From: Pseudogymnoascus destructans | Lineage: Eukaryota; Ascomycota; Leotiomycetes; Thelebolales; Thelebolaceae | Reading direction: 5' to 3' | DNA: 64,000 nt | Assembly (NCBI RefSeq): GCF_001641265.1 | Contig: NW_020167521.1 | Location: 1,550,001 to 1,614,000 of the forward strand | Part shown: positions 34,424 to 44,863 of the stretch, one piece after another | Numbering within the stretch: the stretch's first letter is position 1 | Layout of the letters: the number at the start of each line of letters is the position of its first letter | The notes under the pieces: model-generated | Told to the model about the DNA's origin: nothing | The model's input: the letters and a program-made list of their open reading frames with translations, nothing else | Databases searched by the model: none | Made by a program: the position numbers and the translations under genes

Positions 34424-36301
34424 ACGTAAGTCGTGGCGTAACGCGGGGGATGGCGTAACGCGGGGAATTCACCCCGCCGACTTCTGATAACTGTGAATAA
34501 CTCAACAATGGTTCGCTGTAAAAGCCTGGGTGTTGCTGAGCGTGAAACTTTAATAGCCCAGGCAGTATTAGACGTCCAATCTAAGAAGTATAAGAGTGCA
34601 TATCACGCTGAGAAAGTGCTGGGGCTGCCGAAGAGTTCAGTGACGCGACGCGTCAATGGAGGTTTGACACGCTCCCAAGCCCGCCAGAAACAGCAGAATT
34701 TATCAGGCGCGCAAGAACAGATACTTCTAAAGTGGATTAAAAACCTAACAATCAGCGGCTATTCTCCAGGGCATCGGTTGTTGAAGGAAATAGCTGAAGA
34801 ACTCCGGTCGCACCGGTCACTCAATTTTGACGACGCGACGCCAAACTTACTTCTACCCCAACCACGATTTTCCCTCGGTCGCGACTGGGTACCACGATTC
34901 ATACAACGACATCCCCATCTACAGGTCGCTATTGGGCGACGGATCGAAACTGTATGCATGGACGGTGCAACAAAACCAGTGCTTACGGCATGGTTTAACG
35001 CGTACACCAAGGTGGTTCAAGAGTTTGGAATCACGCAAGAGAACACATATAACATGGATGAATCCGGATTTTCGATTGGGACAATGGAATCTACTCGAAT
35101 TATACTTGATTCAACACTTCGTACGAAGCATCAAGCGCATCCTGGCTGTCAGGAATGGGTTTTGATGGTTGAGTGCATCTGCGCAGACGGAACCATCCTC
35201 CCACCCCTCAGGATCTTTAAGGGCAAGAACGTTCTCCAATCATGGATTCCGCCCGCAGTCATCGACCAGTGGTTCTTCTCTGCGAATACGAAAGGCTGGA
35301 CAAGCAACCTCCATGGGTTGGAGTGGTTAAAACGCATCTTCGAGCCAACAACACGTACAAAAGCAGATGGTCAGCACCAGCTTCTTATATGTGATGGCCA
35401 CGACTCACACATTAGTGGGAGTTTCATTGCGCATTGCATGCAGAACCATATTGTATTACTGATACTTCCCCCTCATACATCGCACTTACTACAACCACTG
35501 GATGTTGTGATATTCGGCCCGCTAAAAAAGCGCCTGACAGCAGCGCTCTCCCCACTCAACCAAGCGCAACTTGCGCGCATACAGAAGTATGAATGGATGG
35601 AGGCATACATCCAGGCACGGCTTGATGTATGCAACCATCAGAACATTGAGTCAGCATACCGTGGCGCTGGCTTGTTTCCTTTTAATCCCCAGCGAGCATT
35701 GCGTACGCTGCTCAATGCTGAACCATCAGTCGAGGCTGACCGACCAAAAACACCACATCAGTATGATATTTTTGACCGAGTCTTTATCAACAGCTCCCCC
35801 CCAGATGGGATGACCTTACGCTCTGCAAATGCACTCCTTACAACTACGATTAATAGTGGTGGGGTGCTGTCAACACCAGTGCAGACGTACATCCAAAAAC
35901 TCACAGTTGCGTCAGAGCAACTTCGAGCATGCAGCATTGTCCACCAACTCGATGCCAACAACCTGCGATCAGTTATAAAGCAACGTACGGTACGTACGAA
36001 GGGGAAAAGGGTTATTTTGAAGGGTCACTTTCATGTTTCTACGCAAGAGTTGTGTGATGCGGTGATGGAGGCGGAAAAGGCGACACATAACCCAAGTAAG
36101 AAAAAGTGCAAAACAAAGGATAAGAACGCCTCCTCAGACATTGAAATTGACGAGTATATTGAGGAAGAAGCAGGGGAACAATCTAAGAGTGACGGTGGAT
36201 CATGTATTATCGTTGATTGTAGTTAAATTTACAGATTTGTTGTGTTCTCTTCAAAATTCCACCGCGTTACACCATCCCCCGCATTACGCCACGACTTACG
36301 T
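34424..36301 (+). mobile_element. Complete pogo/Fot-type DNA transposon
   Basis: The element is 1878 bp, bounded by TA on both sides (34422-34423 and 36302-36303), the target duplication of this superfamily. Terminal inverted repeats of about 46 bp begin ACGTAAGTCGTGG and differ at about three positions. Each contains two tandem copies of GGCGTAACGCGGGG-like subunits, probably transposase-binding sites. One intact transposase gene lies inside. Intact ends, intact target duplication and an open gene suggest a young, possibly active copy. Confidence 0.92.
34493..36226 (+). CDS. pogo-type DDE transposase, intact
   Basis: A single 577-aa frame. The N-terminus has a Psq-type helix-turn-helix (SKKYKSAYHAEKVLGLPKSSVTRRVNGG), then a CENP-B-like second DNA-binding domain (SGYSPGHRLLKEIAEELR, WVPRFIQRHPHL). 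The DDE catalytic core has NMDESGF, LICDGHDSH and LLQPLDVVIFGPLKK, giving the three acidic residues in their usual contexts. A basic, Asp/Glu-rich tail follows. The enzyme cuts the element at its terminal repeats and inserts it at TA. The second Met (MVRCKS, residue 6) may be the true start. No stop or frameshift is present, unlike the related copy at 50 kb. Confidence 0.93.
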   Translation: MNNSTMVRCKSLGVAERETLIAQAVLDVQSKKYKSAYHAEKVLGLPKSSVTRRVNGGLTRSQARQKQQNLSGAQEQILLKWIKNLTISGYSPGHRLLKEIAEELRSHRSLNFDDATPNLLLPQPRFSLGRDWVPRFIQRHPHLQVAIGRRIETVCMDGATKPVLTAWFNAYTKVVQEFGITQENTYNMDESGFSIGTMESTRIILDSTLRTKHQAHPGCQEWVLMVECICADGTILPPLRIFKGKNVLQSWIPPAVIDQWFFSANTKGWTSNLHGLEWLKRIFEPTTRTKADGQHQLLICDGHDSHISGSFIAHCMQNHIVLLILPPHTSHLLQPLDVVIFGPLKKRLTAALSPLNQAQLARIQKYEWMEAYIQARLDVCNHQNIESAYRGAGLFPFNPQRALRTLLNAEPSVEADRPKTPHQYDIFDRVFINSSPPDGMTLRSANALLTTTINSGGVLSTPVQTYIQKLTVASEQLRACSIVHQLDANNLRSVIKQRTVRTKGKRVILKGHFHVSTQELCDAVMEAEKATHNPSKKKCKTKDKNASSDIEIDEYIEEEAGEQSKSDGGSCIIVDCS

Positions 36302-36303
36302 TA

Positions 36304-37457
36304 GTGCTGGAACACAAGTGATTATTAGTTCAACTTGGTATCGAGTATATTGGGGGTTGGGCTAGCTTGAGGAGCACCAAAGAGAACCTAGCGGCTACGA
36401 GTGTATAAGGTTGCACAGCATATTGGTGCCCAAATCTTCCTGCCAAGCAGCTCGAGTACTTCCTTTCGTGCCGGGATATCACAGCTGCAATGCTGGGTAG
36501 ACAACACTAGGCAATGAAACTGCTAGTAGTATGAAAGAATCCCATGAGGGGAAGGCTAGAAGAATGAACAGAAAGAATGTGCCGTTCAAGGTGGACACTG
36601 TGCCAGCAGCAGTAATGATCGGTGTGGTAAGTGGCTCTGATTTTGAAATATTGCTTACCCCTCAGCATCTCTTGGGAATTCTGATAAGCGTTCCACTAGA
36701 TATAGAGAGGATCACATTTCCCAGGACGGTGATTGGCATGCACAGTCGCATTTCAGTGATCCCGCGAGAATTTCTTGACTCCCAAAACGGTAGCTTGCAG
36801 CAGTTAGGTCCTGGTGAGGAAAATTTCTTTGACATGAATTCGTACACTAACTTTTCTCCCTAAGATACGTCCATCCTCAAGTCAATATCGTAGCCTAGAT
36901 TGGCTAGCGCAACTTGTTAATATGCCACGAGCCCCAACTAATCATTCTCCTTTGGCCTCTAAGCTCCATATAAAACAGCCTGCTGTTAATATATGGCCAG
37001 ATGCAGACATGCCCGACTTGGGGAAGATATGGAATGCTCATGGTCAAGAGAATAGGACAGTTAATCCCAGACACTTTTTGCAAACACCTATACAAGATTA
37101 CAGTACTGTAAAGGGTTCTTATAACGTAGAATATCCTGTACTCTGAAGTGCACCGTCGGAACCATATTAGAGAACCATATTAGGTGGATGGGCGGCCGTA
37201 GACTTAGTAAGAAGCCGCAAATCCTGATCAGCAGGGCTAAACGGATCTGGCAGTTTTGCTCCACCTGCTGTCATCCAGCCTTCTTAGCCACTAGGCCACT
37301 TCAGAAGTGCTGTAACACTGTAGCAAAATGTAGCAGCCCCACCTGTATTGGCCATAATAGGAAGTAGACCCCTGACTAATCCTAGCATCAAAATTGCCTG
37401 ATTAGGAAGACTGCTGTTATAGTGTAGCACCAAGGTGATACACTGTAGCAGCGGGTA
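36304..37457. other. Accessory DNA with no assignable gene
   Basis: The sequence flanks the pogo element and LTR-B. A 110-codon frame at 36531-36863 and a 74-codon frame at 36922-37146 exist but match no family I recognise, and both lie among repeats. The sequence may be old transposon debris. Confidence 0.3.
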
Positions 37458-38160
37458 TGTAATGGTAGGTGCACTAGATGTGAGAATCTAGCCACCTAAG
37501 GGAAGGGATGATTTTACTAAGACAACACACTGTCTTAGGAAACAGAGCCAAAGGGTTGTAGCTTAGACTATTCCATAACGCAGCAATCAGGTGTATGATG
37601 TAGTGGAGTGGTTTAGACAAGTTGTAACAAATGTTGAGTCTGAGAACTTAGGGGTAAGTCAGAGGTTAGCACCTCACTGACTTTTCAGAAACAAGGAATA
37701 ACAAGATCAATGCTTAGAAGCTTGGAAAAGACATAGAAGTATGTGATAGTCGATTTACTGTATTGTCTGCTTGCCCTTTCTTAAGGAAAGGGCAATCCTA
37801 TTTATGCCAAAGAAGTGTAGTTCTCTCATTTTCCATGACTTTCCATGACTAACCAGGCTTGGTAACTGTAGTTAACGTAAGAGAATCCCATAGAACCATC
37901 TCTTAGGTTCCTAGCCTATAGGAAGTGAAAGGAGGTCTAAGGTCAGAGTACCCCTATAGACAAATTATGTCATAACTTAACCAATCTTGTAGGTAACTAA
38001 GGAGCGATGACGTGTAATGAATCATAGAGGGTTGTAGAAGCTTTTGGAGCTATCGTTCATGTTCCTAGGCCTCTAGCTGGTAGAGATATGTCATGTGGTA
38101 GTATTAGCCTAGTAACTAAGAAGTAATGACATGTAATGAATCATAGAGGGTTGTAGCAAT
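37458..38160 (+). repeat. LTR-B copy, plus orientation, truncated
   Basis: Begins TGTAATGGTAGG and is a diverged reverse complement of 44200-44863. It lacks the far end (CAGTATGACA) seen in the fuller copies and breaks near 38160 at ...TTGTAGCAATC. It lies directly against the 5' LTR of Ty3 element A. With the copy at 43928-44863 it forms a roughly 0.7-kb inverted repeat around element A. Confidence 0.75.
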
Positions 38161-38171
38161 CTGTAATGGTG

Positions 38172-38477
38172 TGTCACGGGTAGGTAGGAAGTAAGAAGGG
38201 TCAGTCGCGGGTCCGCGTCGGGGGCGCCCCGCTAGAGCGCCCTAGGCTGCCAAGGCCACTAAGGGAGGCCCCATAGCCTAAGGCCGCTATTAGGCTGGAA
38301 GACTGCAAGATGGCGCCCGGACCCGACTCGCAACCGAGACGGCGGGGGCCCAACCCCGAAGGAGTAGATAAGGTAGCTGAGCCCCCTATTAGTAGGGGCT
38401 CAGAGATTAGTCTGTTGAATACTATACTATTTGCTCCAACCTACGGTCTTAGCACACTGCCTACCTAAACCCTTACA
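38172..38477 (+). repeat. Probable 5' LTR of element A
   Basis: About 306 bp, beginning TGTCACGGG and ending CCTTACA, with the usual TG...CA ends. Near the end it has a short hairpin, GAGCCCCCTATTAGTAGGGGCTC split around ATTAG, followed by an AT-rich stretch. It precedes gag directly. There is no second copy in the window to confirm its borders. Confidence 0.55.
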
Positions 38478-38544
38478 TTCTAATCTCTCGCAATACGGGA
38501 GGCAGCCCGCTAGGACCTAGTTGCGGCAACGCCCCTACTCGGCA

Positions 38545-39924
38545 ATGGACGTACCATTCGAAGGGGCCACGACGCGTTCGCGCTCCCAGAACCAGTACGC
38601 TACGCAAACCCTCTGAGGCGACGACGAACCGGGGCCGCACCCGGGGTCGAGCCAGTCGGGAGACGAGAGGCACGCCCAACACCAGCCTAGCGCTAGCGAG
38701 GACCTCCACGGCAACCAGGATGGAAGCCCTGACGGATCGGAACTCTCCACCCTAACTGAGGTCCCGTTCGACTTGGGTGATCGGGTGGACGAGACCCGCC
38801 GCGAGGCTGACCACCTAGAACGCGAGGTGCGTGTCGCCCGGCTCCGGAAGCGAGCCGCTGTGGAATTGCGAATCGCAGAACTAGAGGTCCAGGAACGACG
38901 GAAGCGCGCGCTCCAACAGGAGCTGCGCGAACTACAGGAAGACTGGACGCTAACGGGGGACCGGAAGCGGCGCGCGAGCAAGGGCCACGACGGCTACAAC
39001 CAAGGGAGAGCTTTCCTCGAGATAGGGAGCGTCGTGGGCGAGTCGGCTGCGAGCCACGACCGGGGCCCCCGCAGAGCGCCGAAGTTCCGCGATCTAGCAA
39101 CCTTCCAGGGGAAGAGCCTGCGGGAGGCGCAGGTCTTCGCCGCTGGGGCAGACCACCGGTTCCGTATCGACGCGGGGTCGCAGTACCCCACGGACCAGAA
39201 TAAGATTGACTACTGCGTCCTCGCCTTCGGACCAGCGCCGGCAGCGAAGTGGGAGCGCCACGAGCGCCGCGAAGGGCTAGGGAACACCACCTAGGCGGAA
39301 TTCAAGGACTGGATAATGGATTCCATTATCGACCCCTCGAACCGCACGTTCGACGCCATCACGTCGTACAACGAGGCAAAGCAAGGCGAGACCCAATCGG
39401 CGGAAGATTTCGCGGCCCACCTCGACACTCTCGAGCTCGAGCTCCGGATCGAAGACGAGGAGCTCCGGAAGAACACCCTCTACGCAAAGCTGCGAGAGGA
39501 GGTGCGGCGCGAGATCCTGCACCACGACGACATACCCCGTACGCGGCAAGGCATGCTGGCCCTAGCGACCTGCATAGAGAACACGCACCGCCTCACCGAC
39601 AGGAGGCCGAACCGGAGGCGATCCGACACCCCGGCGAGGGCGGGAGACCGCGAGGACGTTAGGGCGGGGCCCCTGCGACCGTCGCGGCTTACGGGGACTG
39701 AGGAGCGGGACTCTGAGGGCCACAGGAGAGGCCCAGCCACGAGCCCGAATCGCTCCCTAGCGGGCGCGAAGGGAGATCGCCGCGGCAACGGCTGCCACGG
39801 CTGCGGCTCGGCAGAGCATCGGCTGGCCCAGTGCCCTGAGGCTATATGCTACAATTGCAGCAAGAAGGGGCACATTTCCCCGGATTGCCCGAGCCTAACG
39901 GGAAAAGGCGAGTCCCAGCGGTGA
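38545..39924 (+). pseudogene. gag of Ty3 element A
   Basis: One frame runs from ATG 38545 to the stop at 39924 but is broken by TGA at 38614-38616 and TAG at 39292-39294. The product would be a capsid protein: coiled N-terminal half, then a capsid-like helical region (AEFKDWIMDSIIDPSNR) and two CCHC zinc knuckles, CHGCGSAEHRLAQC and CYNCSKKGHISPDC, that bind the element RNA. The two stops fit C-to-T mutation of CGA and CAG. The gag frame overlaps pol by about 80 nt in another frame, so programmed frameshifting would have been needed. Confidence 0.85.
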
Positions 39925-42900
39925 TATCCACTGCCCTAAACCGACGGGACCAAGGCGGGGCGCTACCGACGCGGAGGCGGCTAGTGATCGCGGTCCAAGT
40001 CACGGCCGCTGATGGGTCCACGCGAACGGAGCAAGCCCTGATCGACAGCGGGGCAGAGGAGAACTGCGTCCGCCAGTCTCTAGTCGTAGAGTGCAGATGG
40101 GAGTCTAGCGAAGGGGCTGACATGGGGTTGTCAACCCTCGAGGGGAGAGAGGTATGGACCTACGGGGCCCACTACCTACCCATCGGCGCCACGGACGGGG
40201 CGGGGAGGTCGTTAACGACCCGCCACCATTTTGTAGCCTGCGCGTTCGACGGGTTAGATGTGAACCTCATCCTAGGGTACCCTTGGCTGGCTGACGTAGA
40301 CCCTACGATCAGCTACAAGGACGGGACATGGGAGTTCCCAACACGGCAGGGGGCCGTCCGGGAGGTAGGACCTGAACAGTTCTACGAGGATGTCCAGGAG
40401 ACGGGGGGAGCCTACGGATTCCTCGCCCAAGGAGCGTTGTGCGGAATGCTCACCCAAGGGGCAGTAAGGGGGCAGCGTGTCGGCGTCGTCACCGCCGATA
40501 CGGCACCAGCGGTTCTCCCCAACCAATACCATGACTACGCTGACGTCTTTGACGCAGCGAAGGCGGGCGTATTGCCCGAACACCACCCAATGGAGCACAA
40601 AATCGAGGTGGAGGAGGGCAAGGAACCCCCCTGGAGCCCGGTATACCCCCTTAGCGAACCGGAGCTCGAGGCGCTACGAGACTATCTCGATTCGGGCCTC
40701 AAGAAGGGGTGGATCCAAAGGTCCATCAGCCCGGCGGGGGCCCCAATTCTGTTCGTCCCAAAGAAAGACGGGAGCCTACGACTCTGTGTGGATTATAGAG
40801 GGCTGAACGCGGTTACGATTCGGAACCGGACCCCGCTACCGCTCATTACTGAGACCCTCGACCGGCTACGCCGATCGAAGGTCTTTACCAAACTAGACCT
40901 TAAGGACGCCTATCACCGAATACGTATTTGTAGGGGAGATGAGTGGAAGACGGCGTTTCAGACCCGGTACGGCCACTTCGAATACCTCGTCATGCCGTTC
41001 GGACTATCGAACGCACCAGCGACCTTCCAGGCGTACATAAACCAGGCCCTCATAGGCCTAGTAGACGTGACCTGTTTAGTCTACCTAGACGACATTCTGA
41101 TCTTCTCCAAAGACACGAAGCACCACGAGGGGGCGGTGCAAGAGGTCCTGAACCGGCTACAGACCCACCGGCTATACGCCAACCTCAAGAAGTGCGTGTT
41201 CACCACGAACAGCGTGGAATTCCTCGGCTTCATAGTAGGGCCCCAGGGCATCACCATGGACCCCACCCGAGTCGCCACCGTTAACGAGTGGCCACCGCTG
41301 AGGTCGGTTAGGGAGGTCCAGGTGTTCCTAGGGTTCACTAACTTCTACCGATGCTTCATTGAGGGCTACTCTAGGGTAGCGGGCCCGATCACTAACCTCC
41401 TAAAGACTACTGGGGCCGAGAAGGGGCGCAAGTTCCAGATGACGCCAGACGCCATGACAGCGTTCGACGCGCTAAAGGCCCGGTTCACCACCGCCCCGAT
41501 GCTGCGAGACTACGAGCCCGAACTACTAACGCAGGTGGAGACGGACGCCTCGGGGTACGCCGCATCGGGTATCCCGTCGCAGCTATTCGGGGCCGGACCA
41601 GAGGCGAAGTGGCACCCAGTGGCATTCTTCTCTAGGAAGTTCTTCCCTGTGGAGCTGAGGTACGACACCCACGACAAAGAACTCCTAGCTATCATCCTGG
41701 CTATGGACCACTGGGGCCAGTACCTTCGAGGCGTCACGAGGCCGGTACAGGTACGGACCGATCACAACAACCTCCGATACTTCATGACCAAGAGGAGCCT
41801 AAACGGACGGCAAGCACGCTGGGCGGAGTCGCTCGCCCGCTACGATTTCTACATCGAATACCGCCCTGGCAAGGCCAACCCTGCGGACGGACCGTCGCGG
41901 AGACCCGATTACCAGCCCCTCGATGACCCTACGCTCGACCAACACTTGCCTGGCCTACACTTTCGGCTATGTAGCGGCCCTGAGATGGCTGCGGATTCGA
42001 CACCTCCTGTAATTGCGGTAGGCCGCCGACGAGGAACGAACCACCCAAGCGCGGAACGGGCGGCCAGCCTGGAACGACCTAGTCCGACCGCAGAAGCGAC
42101 GCCGTCACGGCGCCGGGACACGAACGCCATCATCACAGGAGAAAGACCCTACTCGCCCGCAGGGGTAACGGTAAGAGAGGCTCTCCTAGAACTACAGTCC
42201 CGGGACGACTTCGTCACCCAATGGGCGGCAGCCCCACACTCAACGCGGCGGCCCCGCGAGGCCGCCTTGTGGACGATGGGGGAGGACGGCTTACTCCGAA
42301 GGAAGGGCGCCATATACGTCCCCGACTCGCCACCGATGCGGGCAGAACTGCTAGCCACACACCACGACGACCCTCACGCTGGCCACTTTGGTTTCGCCCG
42401 CACCCAGGAGCTGCTGCAACGGAAATACTACTGGGCGGGGATGAGGAGGGACGTGAAGAGTCACCTCCGGACGTGCGACGTCTGCCAACGCACGAAGACT
42501 AAGAGGCACGCACCCTACAGCGAGCTGGCGCCTTTCCAACCCCCGACCACCCCCTGGCAGGAGATCACGATGGACTTCATAGTGGGGTTACCGCCGAGCC
42601 GGTTCCGAGGCCGGGTCTACGACTCGATCCTCGTCGTCATGGATCGCCTCACGAAGATGGCACGTTATATACCCGTTAACGCTACCATTGACGCCCCGGA
42701 ACTCGCGGAAGTCTTAAGGACTATGGGACCCCGACAGGAATCACCTCCGACCGGGGCCCCCAGTTCACGAGTGCATTTTGGGGAAGCTTTATGTTCTACC
42801 TCCAGATACGGAGGCGGTTGAGCACCGCTTTCCGTCCCCAAACCGACGGCCAGACGGAGCGACAGAACCAGACGCTAGAGCAGTACCTTCGCTGCTACTG

Positions 42901-43615
42901 CGATTACTCACAGGGTAACTGGGCTAGCAAACTAGCGCTCGCCGAGTTCTCCTACAACAACTCAGTGCATGAGTCAATGGGACACGCCCCGTTCTACCTA
43001 CTATACGGCTACTATCCCGCCATCGAGGTCACGGCAGCGGAGCCGCCTAATGGTGCCAGCACGGCGGCGTCCCGAGTGGAGGAGCTCCAACGGGAACGAA
43101 AGGAGCTAGAGGCCACCCTTCGTCAAGCCACAGAGGCCCACAAAAAGCAATACGACCGGAAACACACGCCGATGCGGTTCCGGGTCGGCGATCAGGTGAT
43201 GCTCGCAGCAAAAAACATCCGCCAACTCCGCCCTAATCGGAAGCTCTCTGACAAGTATCTAGGCCCGTTTAGGGTCACAGAAGCCATCGGAGCGCACGGG
43301 CAGTCGTACCGCCTCACGCTCCCAAAGGGGTACCAAATCCACGACGTGTTCCACGTGTCCCTACTAGAACCGTACCACGCCCGGACCGGCACCGTACCGC
43401 CTGAGACGACGCAAACCTGAGACCAAGATGAATGGGAAGTACAGTCCATTCAGGCACACAAGGACACCCCTAAGGGGCGCCGATACCTCATCCGATGGAA
43501 GGGGTATTCCCCCGCGGAGGACACGTGGGAACCCACCGACAACCTAGCTAACGCGCCGGACATCCTACAAGCGTACCACGAAGCCGCTCCGCAACCGATC
43601 CGGACAAGACGCTAG
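39846..43615 (+). pseudogene. pol polyprotein of Ty3 element A with chromodomain
   Basis: The first open part, 39846-42821, holds protease (LIDSGAEENCV), reverse transcriptase (KKDGSLRLCVDYRGLN, FTKLDLKDAYHRI, VYLDDILIF), RNase H (VETDASGYA, RTDHNNLRYFM) and the zinc-binding start of integrase (HHDDPHAGH, CDVCQRTK). A one-base frameshift near 42716, inside the integrase core just before the SDRGPQFTS motif, moves reading to another frame, seen from 42720 to 43615. There a TGA at 43418 precedes a chromodomain (YLIRWKGYSPAEDTWEP), which marks it as a chromovirus-type Ty3 element that would target heterochromatin. Catalytic motifs are intact, so the damage is recent or slight. Confidence 0.88.
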
Positions 43616-43927
43616 CGCACACGGCGACGTCAGACCACCGACCCAAACAACCCAAACGCACGGGAAGGGATGCACCCCACAGACCCCTAGAACCCCAACG
43701 CACGGAGGGGGGCCGGGGGGGCGGCAACAACCCCCATGACTCAGGGGGCCGAACCGCCAAAACGCACCAAAACCCCCCCGAGTTACGGGAAGGGGAGGTC
43801 GGCGAGCCCACCTCAGTCGAATCGGGTACGTACCGGTACCGGTCCGACCCTGGCCAAGAGGAGGATAGAAACGACGCGCACAACACCACCCTACTACCAG
43901 CAGCCAGAGCGAGGCACAGGCGCAGGG

Positions 43928-44863
43928 TGTCATACTGACATTCGTTGCACTCAGTTTGCTATCAAACTCAAGAGCAAACTTAGAAATCTCCTCCTCAAAC
44001 CTACAAGTCAACATACATATCTTGGCTTATCACATCAACAACAGAAGCAATACTACTCAACGATTGCTGCAAACTCTTCTACTACATCTGTTTATGCTAC
44101 ATACATCACGGCATATCATTTGGACACTCATTGAACAAGTTATTAAGAAAATCTCCTCCTTAAGGGGGTGGGCCAATACTACCACATGGCATATCTCTAC
44201 CAACTAGAGGCCTAGGAACATGAACGATAGCTCTAGAAGCTTCTACAACCCTCTATGATTCATTACACGTCATCGCTCCTTAGTTACCCACAAGATTGGT
44301 TAAGTTATGACATAATTTATCTATAGGTACTCTGACCTTGGACCTCCTTTTCACTTCCTATAGGCTAGGAACCCAAGAGATGGTTCTATGGGATTCTCTT
44401 ACATTCGCTACATGATTAGCAAGCTAGTTGTGGGTCGCACTTGATTTCTAATACATTTACCAAGCCTGGTTAGTCATGGAAAGTCATGGAAAATGAGAGA
44501 ACTACACTCCTTTGGCATAAATAGGATTGCCCTTTCCTTAAGAAAGGGCAAGCAGGCAATACAGTAAATCGACTATCACATACTTCCACGTCTTTTCCAA
44601 GCTTCCAAGCATTCATCTTGTTACTCCTTGTTTCTGAAAAGTCAGTGAGGTGTTAACCTCTGACTTACCCCTGAGTTCCCAGACTCAACATTTGTTGCAA
44701 CTTGTCTGAACCACTTCACTACATCACACACCTGATTGCTGCGTTGTGGAATAGTCTAAGCTACGACCCTTTGGCTCTGTTTCCTAAGACAGTGTGTTGT
44801 CTTAGTAAAATCATCCCTTCCTTGGGTGGCTAGATTCTCACATCTGGTGCACCCACCATTACA
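43928..44863 (-). repeat. LTR-B, 3' LTR of element B
   Basis: 936 bp. Read on the minus strand it begins TGTAATGGTGGG and ends CAGTATGACA, with TG...CA ends. It abuts element A on one side and a truncated reverse transcriptase on the other. The copy at 47580-48488 has the same ends and orientation. Confidence 0.8.

Larger units (their letters stand above)
38172..43927 (+). mobile_element. Ty3-type chromodomain retrotransposon A, degenerate, 3' LTR missing
   Basis: The layout is LTR-like 306 bp, gag, protease, reverse transcriptase, RNase H, integrase, chromodomain and a G-rich 3' tail. It is clearly more GC-rich than its surroundings. The coding part carries a TGA at 38614, a TAG at 39292, a frameshift near 42716 and a TGA at 43418, all but one explicable as C-to-T changes in CGA or CAG codons. 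No second copy of its LTR is present: at 43928 the sequence passes directly into LTR-B. Confidence 0.85.

Noticed and set aside
36531..36863. 110-codon plus-strand frame between pogo element and LTR-B
   Set aside because: No recognisable motif, no splice signals and a repeat-rich setting; not enough to call a gene.
37160..37330. Possible tRNA-like segment near TTCTTAGCCACTAGGCCACT
   Set aside because: No complete cloverleaf with a matching acceptor stem could be traced.
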